NCBI GenBank assembly: GCA_025765615.1
Contig: JAIVFJ010000016.1
Coordinates: forward strand, 124,001 to 188,000
From: Zopfochytrium polystomum
Lineage: Eukaryota > Chytridiomycota > Chytridiomycetes > Chytridiales > Chytridiaceae
Direction: 5' to 3'
Length of the DNA: 64,000 nt
The position numbers and the translations under genes are program-made. The notes under the pieces were generated by a model. That model was not told the DNA's origin. It made no database searches and saw nothing but the letters and a program-made list of their open reading frames with translations. Positions 11,337 through 23,178 of the stretch are shown piece after piece (positions within the stretch are counted from its first letter, which is position 1; the number at the start of each line of letters is the position of its first letter).

Positions 11337-13482
11337 ATGCCGTCGCCGACACACTCAACCACGCCGCTGACAGTCAATTCGGCTCGCCTCAACGAGCTGC
11401 TCGAGGCCGACAACCGCGACAACAGGTCACGGATGAAAAACGTCTTATTCAAGGACAGGATCTTTGCGCCCCGCCTCGAGGTCTCGCTCAAGGTACGCGC
11501 ATCTGCAGATCGGGGAGAGAGGGATGTGGTGGGCAGGGCGTGATGCGCCACCACGACTGACTCCTTCTCTCTTTCAACGCAGCACGACCGGGACCTTGCG
11601 CTCGAGCGCCTTTCCCGCATCGTGAAAAATGGCCACATCTCCGTCTTCGACTTCGAAAAAAACCCACTGAACATATTTGCAGGTGAATTTTTGTTACACA
11701 TTTCCCACCACGCTTGTGTGTCCTGACGATTTTCTTGGCAGCCCACGAGGTGGTTGGGATGATCGATGGTACGTCTACGATCCACGTCTACTTGACGTTT
11801 GTGCTGACTTTGCTCAGGCTCGACGGCGACGAAGATGACAGTTCTGATGAACCTTTACGGTGGAAGCGTGCTCGCTCTCGGTACGGCTCGACACCGAAAA
11901 TACCTTGAGGCTGTTGATGATATGACTGGCGTTGGCTGCTTTGCCTTGACGGAGCTCGGTTACGGTAACAACGCCGTGGAGATGGAAACCCGCGCCGACT
12001 GGGACCCGAAAACGCGTGAGTTTATCATCAACACGCCGTCGGTTCTCGCCCAAAAGTACTGGATCACAAACGGCTACTGCGACGCAAAGTTTGCGCTTGT
12101 CTTCGCGCAAACTTACTTCAACGGGAAGCACGAGGGGGTCCATGTTTTTATCGTCCGCATCAGAAACGAGGATATGTCTGTCGCCACCGGCGTGCGCGTT
12201 GACGACATGGGCCATCGCATGGGTTGCAACGGTGTCGACAATGCAAAGCTGTTTTTCAACAACGTTCGCGTTCCAGCTGATGCCCTTCTGAACAAGTACT
12301 CGGATGTGACTCCGGACGGGCAGTTCAAAAGCTCTGTAGGGTCCGGGCGAGCGTGAGAATCATTTACTTTGCGATGCTGGCCGCTGCCCTAACAACCATA
12401 CCCTCAGACGCTTCCTTGTCGTAGCCGACCGTCTACTCTCTGGTCGTTTGTGCATTGCGGCTATGAGTTTGGGAGGCACCAAGACCGTCCTTAACAATGC
12501 TTTCCGTTATGCGGCATCTCGTTTGACAGTGGGTCCGACCGGAAAGTCGGACACGCCCATCCTGGACTACCAGCTTCAGCAAAACGCGTTGATGCCCCTT
12601 CTTGCAAGGACCATCGCCCTCAATTTCGGCAACAACTTTGCAAAGCGCAAATTTGTTGAAGATTCCGCCGAAACTCACGATGAAGTCATTCGCCTCTGCT
12701 GCGTGATTAAGCCGCTGGTTACCTGGAATTTTGAGCGTGTTGCGACAATCTGCAGAGAGCGATGCGGCGGTCAGGGCTACTTGTCGGCAAATCTGTTTGG
12801 GCTGTTCCTGGGCTTTTCACATGCCGGAATGACAGCTGAAGGAGACAACAGCGTCCTAATGCAGAAGGTTGCCAAGGAACAAATGGCGGCCGTTGCGAAG
12901 GGAGCTGTCACGTATCCTTCGGTCGACACCTCATCGATTGCCACGTGGAACCTCAGCACGCTTGACGCCCTTGTGAAGCTCGCGAGAGTGCGCGAAATCG
13001 CACTTCTTCAGCACCTCGGCAAGGCCATGTCCGTCACGACACCCAAAGCTCCGGCGGCGAGCCGCAAGTCCATCTTCCAGGTGTGGATGCTGGAGGAGTC
13101 CGACGCGATCCAGGCGTTCGCGCGGTCCTTTGGAGAGCGCATCTGCATGGACGAGATGCTGGCCGTGATTGCAGCCGAACCAGAGTCCACGGGGCTCAAG
13201 CCAGTTTTGAGCGTGATTCTCAAACTGTTCTTGCTGCACGCGCTCAACGTCGACGCGGCGACCCTTGTCGGCGGCGGGGTACTGACGCCGGCGCAAGTAG
13301 CGCAGATGGCCGAGACGCAGCGTGCTGCGGTGAAGGAGTTGGCCCCTTACTCGATGGGGCTGGTGAAAGGGCTGGGTGTTGAGGACCACATGCTGTACGC
13401 GCCGATCGCCCACGATTGGAAGGCGTTTAACAAGTCGGACAGCAAAGGTGAAGTCATGGGCGTCGGGTATGCGCGGCTGTGA
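11337..13482 (+). CDS. Peroxisomal acyl-CoA oxidase
   Basis: First enzyme of peroxisomal beta-oxidation: FAD-dependent desaturation of acyl-CoA to trans-2-enoyl-CoA, giving H2O2. Five exons (11337-11492, 11583-11682, 11742-11768, 11818-12352, 12408-13482) join in phase to 630 residues, normal for the family. Visible blocks: acyl-CoA oxidase N-terminal domain, [17 protein letters not shown] (FAD/substrate loop), [40 protein letters not shown] and CGGQGYL, then the catalytic Glu near residue 417 in [13 protein letters not shown]. It ends ARL, a type-1 peroxisomal targeting signal of the SKL class. The third exon is only 27 bp. It lies 142 bp downstream of METTL3 on the same strand. Confidence 0.97.
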
Positions 13483-14069
13483 CATCAATCAGGGAGCATC
13501 GACATGAAAAGCTGAATTAATAAGCAAATAACGAAACACCGTCACGAAATGAACTTTGATCCCACCACTCCTGGCTGCTAATAGTGAACATTTTGAGCAA
13601 CGAGCCTTCCTTGAAGAGCCGCTTCCACTGTGCGCCGTAAAACCAACATCATCCTTATGTGAGAAAATGGAGTTCCCATGTATTGGCACGAGAAGAGGCC
13701 CTTTATACTTGGAGAAGAAGAAACGGAGAGCGAGAGCAACCGATCCTGAGCAGGGGTTGAAAGAGAAGTGACCCCGGAAACCCGACACCTTTTCGGTTTC
13801 CGGCTGCGCACAAGAGTAGTCGGAACGAGGAGGATCTATCTGTGGAAATCAATTGAACACAGTTCTTGGGAATGTTTGGAATCGAAATCACCACCAGTAA
13901 GTAGGAACCACGGTTCTACCATTTAACTACACTCGAGGTAGACGACTGAGAAAATTCATCAGAATTGTGCTCAGAGTCAGTCAGTGTCACGACGCTGCGG
14001 CGAGTATTCACTAGTTTGTTGCACTCCCTGCCCGCCTAAACTGCGCCACACCTCAAACGAACGGACCCC
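13483..14069. other. Intergenic, no gene seen
   Basis: Short overlapping frames exist on both strands here, but none shows a family motif or splice support. The right part is CCCC-rich and probably holds the promoter of the actin-related gene. A tRNA-like string near 13893-13940 was examined and rejected. Confidence 0.5.
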
Positions 14070-15665
14070 ATGAGCCACCTTGGGTGGGAGAGTGTGGGTT
14101 CTCTCGCCCCCTGTTCCCTGCCCCTCACGTGTAACGCACGACCACGCTAAAGCACTCTCCTCCTTGATCCCCCCTTCCCCCCAACCGCCCTCGCATCTTT
14201 GTCAGTTGGTGATTGATCTCGGAACCGATGTACTACGACTTGGCCGTGAGCTTATGATGCGCTTTAACAACTGGACGCTCAACACCTCCACCAGGTGGCT
14301 TCGACCAGATCCCCTGCGTGGCGTTACCGTAGGAGTTACGCTCGGACCACCCATTCACATCCACTAATAACACGCAGGTCCGCTTTTTCTCGGCCGAGGT
14401 TTGGCAACATTAAAACTCTAGTGGGGTGAGACTGATTTTTTTCTTCTTCTATCATGGAATCGCTCACGTCGTTCGGAGTTTATGCAGGCACGCGGCTTTA
14501 TTCTATCGTTTCCTTGCAAGGCCAATGCACCAGTGGCCGGCGCGAGAGGACGGTTGTCCGTACTTGGAAGGCCTGTGCATACTTTTCGCGGCAGTCTGTT
14601 CGACGCACCAAGAAGCCTTGGAGCCCGTTCCAGATTCAGCAGTGGTCGTCGTGGAGTCCCACGCCGACGTTTCTCGAAACAGAACGCTGATCTCAGCCGT
14701 TGAGGCCTCGTTCCCGTCCATCAGCCATCTTGCAACAGTGGAGCGCGCCGCCGCCGCTGCCTTCCCCAGAACAACCGCTCTCGTCTTGGAACTGGGAATG
14801 CACGAATCCACGGCAGCGGTGCTGGTAGACTCCAAGGTGAAGGCGGTCGTTGTTGGCCCAATCGGCTCCCTCGCGATCGCGGAATTGTGCCTCAACGCAA
14901 TGGAAGAGATCACCAGCAACTCCGCCCGGGAGTTGTTCGCCGAGTTCATGGCCGCGACTGCCATCGTGTCGCCGCGGGGATCGAACTATGATGCAACCAA
15001 GTTCGAACATGGTTCTTCGGAGCAGCCCCCTCCGACAGCCACCATTGAAAACGAAAGGCACACATTCGAAGTTCCCGGACGCATCGGGCGGATCGCTGGC
15101 GAGGCCTGGTTCATCCCAAACATGTGGCAGAAAATATTCGGGACGGCACCTGATCCAAAGTGGGAGGCTTGGGCGGGCCTTCAGAGCCTGGCGATCAACG
15201 CGGTCGACGAGGCGGCGAAGAGCTTTCCGAGGAATCCTTCTTCTCCTCCGTCGCCAGGTCGGGAGAATTCCCTGCAAGATCCTCAGCGCGCGGAGCTCTT
15301 CTCCAACGTCATTCTCTGCGGCAAGGCAGCGGAAATCCCGGGGCTCTGTGAGCGCTTAAAATTTGAGCTCGAGACGCTGACAGGGTTCCTAAACGTCGTC
15401 GTTTCCAAGGACGACCGCCCGGAGCTGACCGTCTGGCGAGGCGCCACTGCCGCAGGTACTCGGGCGTTTCTTTCCTCGTCGGGTTGCGTCTTGTGGTATT
15501 ATTAATTTCCTTCCCAAAAAAAAAGCCAGAGGAATGCGCGAATCGTCATTCCAACCGGTCGATCGATCCGGGGATCAGCGCCGTCCAGAGCCCTTCGACT
15601 TGGAGCCTGTGGTGAAGTGGCGGTTTTCCCCGAAAGAGTATTGGCCACAACCGTCAAGTGAATAA
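14070..15665 (+). CDS. Actin-related protein, probably Arp10 (dynactin pointed-end) type
   Basis: The predicted first exon (MSHLGWES, 14070-14093) splices in phase to LVIDLGTDVLRLG (from 14206), which matches the actin phosphate-1 loop (VIDxGTxxxRxG). Further pieces include RLSVLGRPV (about 14555), a beta-rich stretch PDSAVVVVESHADVSRNR, then TTALVLELGMHESTAAVLVDSKV (phosphate-2-like), AINAVDEAAKSF, and LFSNVILCGKAAEIPGLCERL, the actin adenosine-loop region (NIVLxGGxxxIPG). After VWRGATAAG a donor splices to a tail ending FSPKEYWPQPSSE at 15665, recalling the SKEYY near the end of human ACTR10. Exons between 14250 and 14620 are not settled. Divergence from actin is strong, so another Arp subfamily is possible. 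Confidence 0.6.
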
Positions 15666-15666
15666 A
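15661..15666 (+). terminator. AATAAA at the Arp-like stop codon
   Basis: AATAAA overlaps the predicted TAA of the actin-related gene, consistent with its 3' end. Confidence 0.4.
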
Positions 15667-16677
15667 GCATCGGTAGAGTGAGCAGTGGGAAGGCGCAGCG
15701 TCTTTGCGCACGCACAGAGTGGCGATTGCGCGCACTGCTGCGAGGGGAGCGGAGGAGGCTGCAGCCGCCGCGCTAATGGCTGGGGTGTTTCGTGGGAGCG
15801 AGGACGACGACAGCGACAAGGACCAGGACCCGTGCGGGGCGCGGGGAAAGTGACTGCTGCTCATACCGCAGAGCGTTTGCGCGGTGCGGGTGTTTAAGTG
15901 TGTGTGTGTGAGTGGTGTGTGTGTGGTGTCGAAAAAGCTATTCTTAAGCGCGCGGGGTAATCTACAACGCCGTCCCTCCCTTATTCTGTTGTCAATAATT
16001 GGGGCTGGGTCCTCCCTCGAACTGAAAACGGTCCTCGGTCGGATTCGCTATTGTGTTTTTCTTCTTTGAAGCTGAAGGGAAGAAGCGGAGAAAAGAGGAT
16101 TGAGGCCTGGCATCGCTCGACAGCGGCTGCTCTGCAGGTCGACTGGACCCATATCCAACCGCTTTTGCTCCTGTCTATCAGTATGCGAGATTGTTTCGCA
16201 TTTCCTGGCCTTTCGATGAAAGTCTGAACAAATGTCAACAATCGCTGCCATTTTGGACTTCAGCAACCATTCAGCATGGGATACAAAAACAAGCATATAG
16301 ACGCAAGCCGTTAGTTTCACTTCGCAGTCGAAGCATAAATCAGTGCACCCAAGGAAACACTTTCTGTCGAGCGATACACTTTTACGATCAGAATGAGGTC
16401 TAACGAGGAGGCCTGGCCTTTGCCAAGAAGAAAAATTACCCTTTTCAGTTGGCACCCTGTTGCTTTGAGCGATAATCTCTTTTCTCATTTTCCTTTTTTT
16501 TAATATCTTTTTATTGGCACCGTCCACTCTCCACTCAACTGCAGGCAGCCACGCCACTTCGACGGAGCTCACCGACGGCTTGCCAGCCGCACGCACGCGT
16601 CCCGTGCAGAGGCGATGCCTCCTGTCAAAGGGAATTGAAGCACAAGCTTTGTTTTGTTTGTTTGGGGGTGGGACTCG

Positions 16678-16681
<4 letters not shown>

Positions 16682-16752
<71 letters not shown>

Positions 16753-16768
16753 TGTGTGTGTGTGTGTG
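16682..16768. repeat. (GA)n/(TG)n compound microsatellite
   Basis: About 69 bp of pure GA followed directly by 18 bp of TG. Confidence 0.95.
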
Positions 16769-17040
16769 GTGTGCGTGTGAGCGCGAGTATGTCTATATAA
16801 TAAGAATAAAATAGCGCGTGCGCGCGTGCAGCTAGCTAAGTGTGGCGAGTGTGTTTGCATGGAAGAAGGGTAGCGTTTCAGGTCGCCGTTTCTTGTGAAG
16901 TTATTTTTTTCTTCTCTCTGTTTGGCCTTGCACGTGAGGACGAGGAAAAGTTGTGCGTGTGGGTGGACCCGCGCCATTTGATTGGCTCCTGATACAATAT
17001 ACATTGATTAATGATTTGGATGTGCGATTGTGAGCCCGCA

Positions 17041-17078
17041 CTGTCTGTCTGTCTGTCTGTCTTGTCTGTCTGTCTGTC
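17041..17078. repeat. (CTGT)n microsatellite
   Basis: Nine or so copies of the CTGT/GTCT tetramer, with one interruption. Confidence 0.9.
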
Positions 17079-17219
17079 TCTCCTCTTTCCGGAACAAATC
17101 GCCCGTTTCTTCTTGTTTTCCTCGCTTCGCCGCGCTTCATCCTCGTCGTCCGTCGTCTCGAGACCTCCTCATCCTCCTCCTCCTCCTCTCTCAAACGGAC
17201 AAAACATCCACCCACCATC

Positions 17220-19770
17220 ATGGCGGTCACGACTCCCTCCTCCTCCTCCTCCTCTTCTTCGTCCTCGACGACGTCGGCCGCGGCCACGGTCACGGCCACG
17301 ACCCCTGCCGGCGCTGCCTCGCCCTCGACTGCGTCCTCGTCGTCGTTTTCCCCGCCCTCGCCCTCGCCCTCGCCGACGCCCCTGCGAAAGGCGCTGCGAC
17401 AGCAGACGCCGGAACCCTCCTCCTCCACTGGACCTTCCGGCGCTGACCCGGCGATGTGAGGATGGCGGCGGGGTTTGAGAGAGAGAGAGAGTGAGAGAGA
17501 GAGAGTGGAGAGAGTCGGGGAAGGTGGGAGTGAGTTCGAGAGAAAAACTTTTGGCCCCCCCCCTCTCCCCCATACCCTGTGTATCGGCTCGGGCCGCCGG
17601 CACCCTCGGAAACCCTAGGATCACGAGTCAGCTCGCCTCTTGCCGCTGCTAGTGGATGTGCCATCCCCGATCATGGGGGGTCGGTCGTGGAGCAACGTGG
17701 TGTGCATCATTTTCCGTCCACCCGCGCCACCCCCCCCCTCACTGCCCACAACGACGACCCCCCTTTCTCTTTCCACCGACCCATGCTATCTTGTGCCTCG
17801 AAAGGCTGAGGAGCAAAGCGAAGATGATGCGTGCACCTATCTGCTGCTGTCTTTGGGTGTTCGGTTGCCCCTCTCACACGACGATCCGCGCCCCGTCTAC
17901 TTTGTTCCGGGTGGTGGACCCGTCGGTGTTGCGTTGAACATCCCATTGGATCGTGATCGGGGGGGTAAAAAATGGATGTGGCTGGGCAATTGGTGGCTGG
18001 CTATTTCCGTTCCCCCAAAGAGAGGGAGAGTTCGGAAACTGTCCCTCCTCGATCTTCATCCAAACGAGAAAAACGCCACACCCCCCCAGCAATTATCGCC
18101 GTCTCCCCCCCCCTTCTTCTCCTCGGTTGCAGTCGTCTGACCGAGCCCCTATTCGCCGCACCCTGTCTGCCTTGCTTGTTCATCACAATGACCAACTCAA
18201 AACAAAAACACCAGTGCGAAAAGCAAGGCCGCGTCCCTGATTGCGGCCATCTCGTCTCCTGCCGCAGAACTGCGCAAGTCCGTCTCCATGTCGGCGACTA
18301 CGCGCAGCACCGCCGCGGCCTTTGTTGTGTCGTCCACCCTCCCCACGTACGGAATGCTTCCGCCGCGGGACAGGCGCGGCGTGCCGCGCAAGGGAAACTT
18401 GTCGTCCACCAGCGACTCGGAGGCGGGCGGCTCGCAGCGGCGCAGCGGGAAGAAGAAGTTTTGGTGGATCCAGCGAGACTCGCTCGCGAAGCGCATGAAC
18501 ATTGGGAAGGAGGGCTCGCGGCGGCGGCGGCGCCACGACAACAGTTGAGCCGAGCGAGCCACCCGCGCCCATTCCATTTTCTATTTTTTCCTTTTTCTTG
18601 TTCGCGATCTTTCGCTGATTTTGCGCGAGATACTCCCCCACATCGTCGCGATTTGACTAATTCCGAGATCCGCTCGCACAGACACCTTTGCCGACCACCA
18701 CCTCGTTCAGACGTGGGACCCTGTCAAACTCCGCAGCGACCCACGCGACGCGCGTCCTGGCTACCCGCTCCCGCAGCCACCGACCGTTTTCTCAAAGGTA
18801 CCCGCGGCCCGCGCTGCCAATTCTCATTCAAAAGACGTCGCGCAGCCACTCGTATGACGAAGACGACGATGTGGCTGCGTCCAAGCACCCCCACCAGCAC
18901 TCGATCCGCTTCGGCGACGCTGCCATGACGCGCGCCGATCGCCGCCAGCGACGCTACGTGTCCCGCTGGATCGACGACGAGACGAAGCAGACGCTGCGTC
19001 GGTTCGAGAGGGAAGTGGTGTCCTTCTTTTACGGAGACGGCATCGCGGAGGAAACCGACTCGGAGGGCGGGTCGTCCTCTTCCTACTCTGTTGTCTCGTC
19101 CGGATCGGATCCCTCCGACTTTGAAGGCCAAGCCAAAGGGCAGGACGCGTCTGCTTTGCGGTCGACCACGGCCATCGCGCCGTTTTCGGTCCCGTCCCTG
19201 GCGTCCCTTGCCTCCATGACTTCCGCCTTGACGGCCCGATCGTTCGGATCCTCGTCGTCGTCCTCCTCTTCGTCCTCCCCTTCCGCATCTTCCCCATCCT
19301 CCTCCCCCATGCCAGCTCCCCTTACCACGGTCCAACCGGACGGCTGGGTCCGCGTGTCGGCGGATCCGACGACGTCCGAGCCGCAGCGCGCGACGCTGAA
19401 CCTGGTGATCGTGGACCGCAACATCCGCGGCATGATCCAAACGCTGTGCCGCTACTACGGCCTGCAGTGCGCCAGCAAGACGGACCGCGCGACGGGCGAG
19501 CGGTACACGTCCATCTGGATGTCGACGGCCCTCGCGGAGCACGTCCAGCTGCCGAGCGTCAAGGCCGCCAACGACGCGCAGGTCAGGCTGCTGCTGGGCG
19601 TTGCCCGCAAAGATAGCAAGACGGTGGATGCGGCCGCGGACGGTCCGGCCTCGGAGATGGGTATGTTTTCTCTGGAGGAGGATGAAGAGGAGGAGCAGAA
19701 CGTGTTGGACGAGTTTCCGAGCTTTTACAGCCTGCCGGCTGTTTCCTTCGTAGAGTACTATTTCGTTTAG
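17220..19770 (+). CDS. R3HDM4-like protein (R3H-associated domain plus degenerate R3H)
   Basis: Four exons fit in phase: 17220-17455, 18215-18543, 18682-18797 and 18835-19770, giving 538 residues. The start has a good context (CATCATGG) and encodes a Ser/Thr/Pro/Ala-rich leader. The middle has a basic RSGKKKFWWIQRDS block and RRRRRHDNNTFADHHLVQTWDP, reminiscent of the R3H-associated N-terminal domain. The last exon has SRWIDDETKQTLRRFEREVVSFF, a long Ser-rich linker and DRNIRGMIQTLCRYYGLQC, which aligns with the R3H region of human R3HDM4. The R3H-defining His is absent. Function is unknown; R3H domains usually bind single-stranded nucleic acid. The first intron (about 760 bp) is long and the third (37 bp) very short for this genome, so the first exon is the least certain part. 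Confidence 0.6.
17477..17515. repeat. (GA)n microsatellite in predicted intron
   Basis: Imperfect GAGAGA run inside the first intron of the R3H-type gene. Confidence 0.8.
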
Positions 19771-20300
19771 GCTTTGCCCTCGATTTGAGGCGGAAGAAGT
19801 AGGAAAGATATACGTTATTGCTTTGGTTATTGGTTATCGATATTGGCCCATGTTTCGGGTTAATTTGCCTATTTTTTTTTTTTTTTTCCTTTCTCTCTCC
19901 TTGTTTCAGTTGGCGGACTGGTTTCAACAGGCCCCATCGAGGCTCTCTTCAACTTTCTGGGTTCCACTCCACGGCCTTCTACCCGTTCGCTTCCACGCCC
20001 TCTTTTCTTTCCCGCTCGCCGACACCCGCAAGCCCACTCCTTCGGCCACTCCACAGTTGCTGCCGCGGGGCCGCACGGCGTCATTTGGTCATAATGACTC
20101 TGATTGATCGAACGGACGATATCAAATAAATGCGGCCCCAGCGTCAATCGAGCAGTTCCAGGGCCGAAGGTAGAAGGGCAAGGAGTGGGAGTTCGAGCAT
20201 CGCACCATTGCCGAAAAATAAAAAATTAGAAACTGAACAACAAAAAAGTGAAAAATAAACAACGAAAGCAAACAAGCGCTCACCAAAACAACCAACACCC
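19771..20300. other. Intergenic, T-rich
   Basis: No gene seen. Contains a T run near 19872-19887 and A-rich sequence just before the esterase start. Confidence 0.5.
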
Positions 20301-20783
20301 ATGTCACCACCCTCCACAACCGACAGCGAGGCCGCCTTGCGGCCGCCGCCGCCGCCGCCTTTGTCGTCGCGGACAGCGCGCCCGCCGCGGCGCCCCAAAA
20401 GGTCGTCGACCGCCGCGCTCTTCGCGCGCCCGCCCCCCGCATCCGTCCTCCTCGTCGCCGCCAGCATCGCCTCCGCTTTCACCCTCGGCACGCTGCTTGG
20501 GTCACGCCTGTGGAGCGCGGACTTGACGGCGGGCCGTGGAGGTCGAGGTGGGGGCATCGCCCGCTTTGGCGGAGGCACCGACGGCGGCGGAGAGAGACAT
20601 GCCCCTGCTGCGCCGCCGCCACCACCGGCCACGCCGCCGCCAACACCGCCGCCGCCGAGGGCGCACGACATGTCGCTGGACCAAATCGTGCTTGTCGGCG
20701 ATTCGATCACGCAGGTGGGGAGACCCCTACCGTTTCCACGTTCCTTGCCTGACCTAAGTCCGGATCTGACGTTTGACGCCCGA

Positions 20784-20826
<43 letters not shown>

Positions 20827-21761
20827 AAAATAATAACAATACGCCCCCCAGTTCGCCTGGGACGTGGACAACTACGGCTTTGCCGCGATCATTGCGCAAG
20901 AGTACGTGCGGCGGATGGACGTCGTCAACCGCGGATACTCGGGTTGGGTTGCCTTTGGCGCTTCAAAGTTTTGCTTGGCTTTGGGAATTGTCTCATTTCT
21001 GTGGCACCCACACAAATCCTCAAAAAACCCCCGTTTCAGGCTTCACGACCGAATACGTCCGCCATTTTCTCCGCGAAACCCTCCAGTCCACGCTCCCTCC
21101 CCCATCGTCCCCGCACCTCGCAGACCCCCCGCACACGGCGCTCGTCGCCGTGTTCCTCGGTGCAAACGACGCGTCCCTCGCCCCCGCCGTCGGAATCCCC
21201 CTCCGCCGATTCGCCGAGAACCTGAAACAAATAGTCCTCGACGTCCGCGACGCCCTGCCTCGCGCCCGCGTCGTCGTCGTCGCCACCCCGCCCGTCGACG
21301 AGAACAGGGCGGCGGATCGCAGCGTGGCGCGTGCGCGCGCGTTCCGCGACGCGGCTGCTGTGGTTGTTGAGGAGATTACGAGGGAGGACGCGATAAGGCG
21401 GCGCGGTGCGGCTGCGGTGGCTGCGGCGGAGGCGGCGGCGGATTCTTTGGAAGGACACGGCGGCGGCTCCGGAGACGACGACGGCGGCAGCGGCGGCGGG
21501 TGGCGGTGGCTCCACTTCCTAGACACGTGGACCGTCTTCTTCGGGCCCAACGCCACGTGGTCGCAGGAGCGCTGCGACGCCGTGCTCGCCGACGGCCTGC
21601 ACTTTGCGCGCGAGGGCAACTGGCTGATGGCCCGCGCCGTCATGGACCTCGTCCGCGACGCGTGGCCCGAGATCGCGCCAGAGGCCGTCCCGCCGAGGGT
21701 GCCTTGGCAGATTGACGTGGACGGGTTGCCCGAGTCGGCGTTCGTCAATGCGCGTCGGTGA
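20301..21761 (+). CDS. Membrane-anchored GDSL esterase/lipase (IAH1-like)
   Basis: Three exons (20301-20714, 20852-20942, 21040-21761) give 408 residues. The C-terminal catalytic part follows the SGNH/GDSL plan of isoamyl-acetate-hydrolysing esterase (IAH1): block I VLVGDSITQ (nucleophile Ser), VNRGYSG (block II Gly), FLGANDAS (block III GxND) and DGLHF (block V Asp-His). IAH1 itself has about 240 residues. This protein adds a Pro/Arg-rich N-terminus of about 50 residues, a single membrane segment (SVLLVAASIASAFTLGTLLG) and a Pro/Gly-rich stem, so it is probably a type II membrane protein with a lumenal or outer catalytic domain. A Gly/Asp-rich insert (SGDDDGGSGGG) sits before block V. Substrate cannot be told from sequence. 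Confidence 0.75.
20785..20824. repeat. A40 homopolymer in esterase intron 1
   Basis: Forty A residues in the 137-bp first intron of the GDSL esterase gene. Confidence 0.9.
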
Positions 21762-22578
21762 AAAGGCGAGGCGCATATGTGGGAAGAATTGGGGGAGGCG
21801 TTTGTGGTCTGAACTGTTCCAGGGTCTAATGTCAGGCGGTTTGCCTTCTTGCTCCAAAGTGGTGGGGACTGAATAAACAGTTCAGGCGTGGGTCAAGGCA
21901 ACGCAGGAGTGACTCAGAACCAGTCGCGGGCCGCTTGGCATAGAGTACATTGCCAAATCATTTGAGTTCTGAGGGCATACTCGACTAACCATGCATAAAT
22001 ATATACTAGTGTGACTCTGGTGCTGCTGCTTGCGCCCAGAACGGGACGCGCCGGTCGCCCATTGGCGGGAGGCCACATGAGAGAAACGCTGGCAGTAAGA
22101 TCTGCTCCTTCCTGAGTGGACGTGAGGTACCACTCCCATGGCGGCTTCGCCAATTGTCGATTCCATGCTTTATCTGTGTTTCAAATGTTTTTGTGGTGTC
22201 GATGGCTGGATTTGGGCAAGCCTCTTTGCAAGTGGGGCACAAACACTGATTCACGCGACAGCAACGCTCCAGGCGGCATCGCCGGCCCGCATGGCGACTT
22301 GCCCCTCCGTAGCTGCTTGGGTTTACGACTCGCCAGACCCTCTTTCGCCTTCACACCCGCCTCCACCGCCCCGTGTGTGACAAAGTCGTGCAACAGCGAG
22401 CGCAAACGTCTCTACACGTGAAGGAGAATTTGCGGGCGTCGAAGGCTGAAAGAGGAGAGCCAGTTGTGCGTTTTGGCTGTGGGATCCTTTAGTTCTTGAT
22501 TCCAGCAACGGCTGTGCGAGGAAGAAGGTAAACAAAATGAGATGTAAAAGACAACAACGCCTTTAACTCTGCTCTTAT
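21762..22578. other. Intergenic, no supported gene
   Basis: Several short frames of 70-100 codons on both strands overlap each other and lack recognisable motifs. I see nothing else here. Confidence 0.45.
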
Positions 22579-22831
22579 TCAATCTGCCGTGAATGTGTGA
22601 CTTTCGTGAAAGCGTCCAGCACTCCGCTTGACCAGTTGCAACAGCCTTTCGTAGCTAGTGGTGATTCCAATGGTGACCTAGATCGCCAGTACCAGTCAGC
22701 ACCGCGAAGAACCAGACGCAACCAAGCAAAAGGGCGCAAACTGCATTCGGAGCAGGTATTTGGCGACTTACCGCAGAGGCAGAGACGGATGGCCACGGTC
22801 TCGTAGCATTCATCCTTGTGGATGTGGCCAT
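22579..22831 (-). CDS. Possible small unknown protein (two exons)
   Basis: An ATG in strong context (AAAGATGGCC) opens a 20-codon exon ending in a good donor (GCG|GTAAGT). Splicing to the acceptor GATCTAG about 98 bp on joins in phase to VTIGITTSYERLLQLVKR and a stop at 22579, giving about 52 residues. No family is recognised. A competing acceptor (GAATGCAG) would instead give a short hydrophobic tail (CALLLGCVWFFAVL) in another frame. Support is the splice signals and start context only. Confidence 0.25.
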
Positions 22832-23160
22832 CTTTTGAGGATAATGCAGCGAAGCTTGAGGGCGGCGGCGACTGGGTTCGGGAGGAAAAACTGGCAATCG
22901 CAGTGTTTGCAGCTTTGGTGCGAGAGGTTATTATGGGAGGAGTCAGACGTGAGACAGCTCATTCGTTTGTCAAGATGAACGAAAGATCGTACGCCATGGC
23001 TTTCCTTCTCAGTTTCAACCTACAGCTGTGGGTGCACACATCCAAATGCACGCATTATTTAAGCGGAACACACACCAACGCATCGAAGAAAACGAAGAAA
23101 ACGAAGAAAACGAAGAAAACGAAAGAAAAAGAAAAAAAAAAAAAACGAAAAAAGTTAGTT
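22832..23160. other. Left flank of the CACTA-like element with a 9-bp tandem repeat
   Basis: No gene. Contains about four copies of CGAAGAAAA (23077-23125) that run into an A tract. GGGTGCACACA near 23030 and CACACACCAAC near 23075 recur in the right flank of the element (29660-29690). Confidence 0.5.
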
Positions 23161-23178
23161 CACCGCAAATCAATCCGA
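23161..23178 (+). repeat. Left terminal inverted repeat of CACTA-like element
   Basis: CACCGCAAATCAATCCGA, exact inverse of 29618-29635. Confidence 0.95.

Larger units (their letters stand above)
15667..17219. other. 1.55-kb intergenic tract with microsatellites
   Basis: No coding gene is supported. It carries TG runs near 15899-15930, a GA/TG microsatellite at 16682-16768 and a CTGT repeat at 17041-17078. The frames that look long on the minus strand read through the GA repeat as Ser-Leu runs. The right end is the likely promoter of the R3H-type gene. Confidence 0.5.

Noticed and set aside
13893..13940. tRNA-like string on the minus strand (a TAGTTAAATGGTAGAAC D-arm-like part and a TTCGATTCC T-loop-like part)
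   Set aside because: The acceptor, anticodon and T stems do not pair, so it is not a tRNA as far as I can fold it by eye.
14080..14367. Separate 95-codon plus-strand gene
   Set aside because: Its useful part (LVIDLGTDVLRLG) is better read as exon 2 of the actin-related gene.
15502..15864. 120-codon minus-strand frame near the Arp-like 3' end
   Set aside because: Overlaps the plausible last exon of the actin-related gene and shows no motif.
16048..17004. 318-codon minus-strand frame
   Set aside because: Runs through the GA repeat as Ser-Leu repeats and has no domain or start support.
18724..19542. 272-codon minus-strand frame, Arg/Gly-rich
   Set aside because: Antisense shadow of the R3H-type last exon, caused by GC-rich third positions.
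23077..23125. CRISPR-like or satellite array (CGAAGAAAA units)
   Set aside because: Units are 9 bp with no spacers; a simple tandem repeat.
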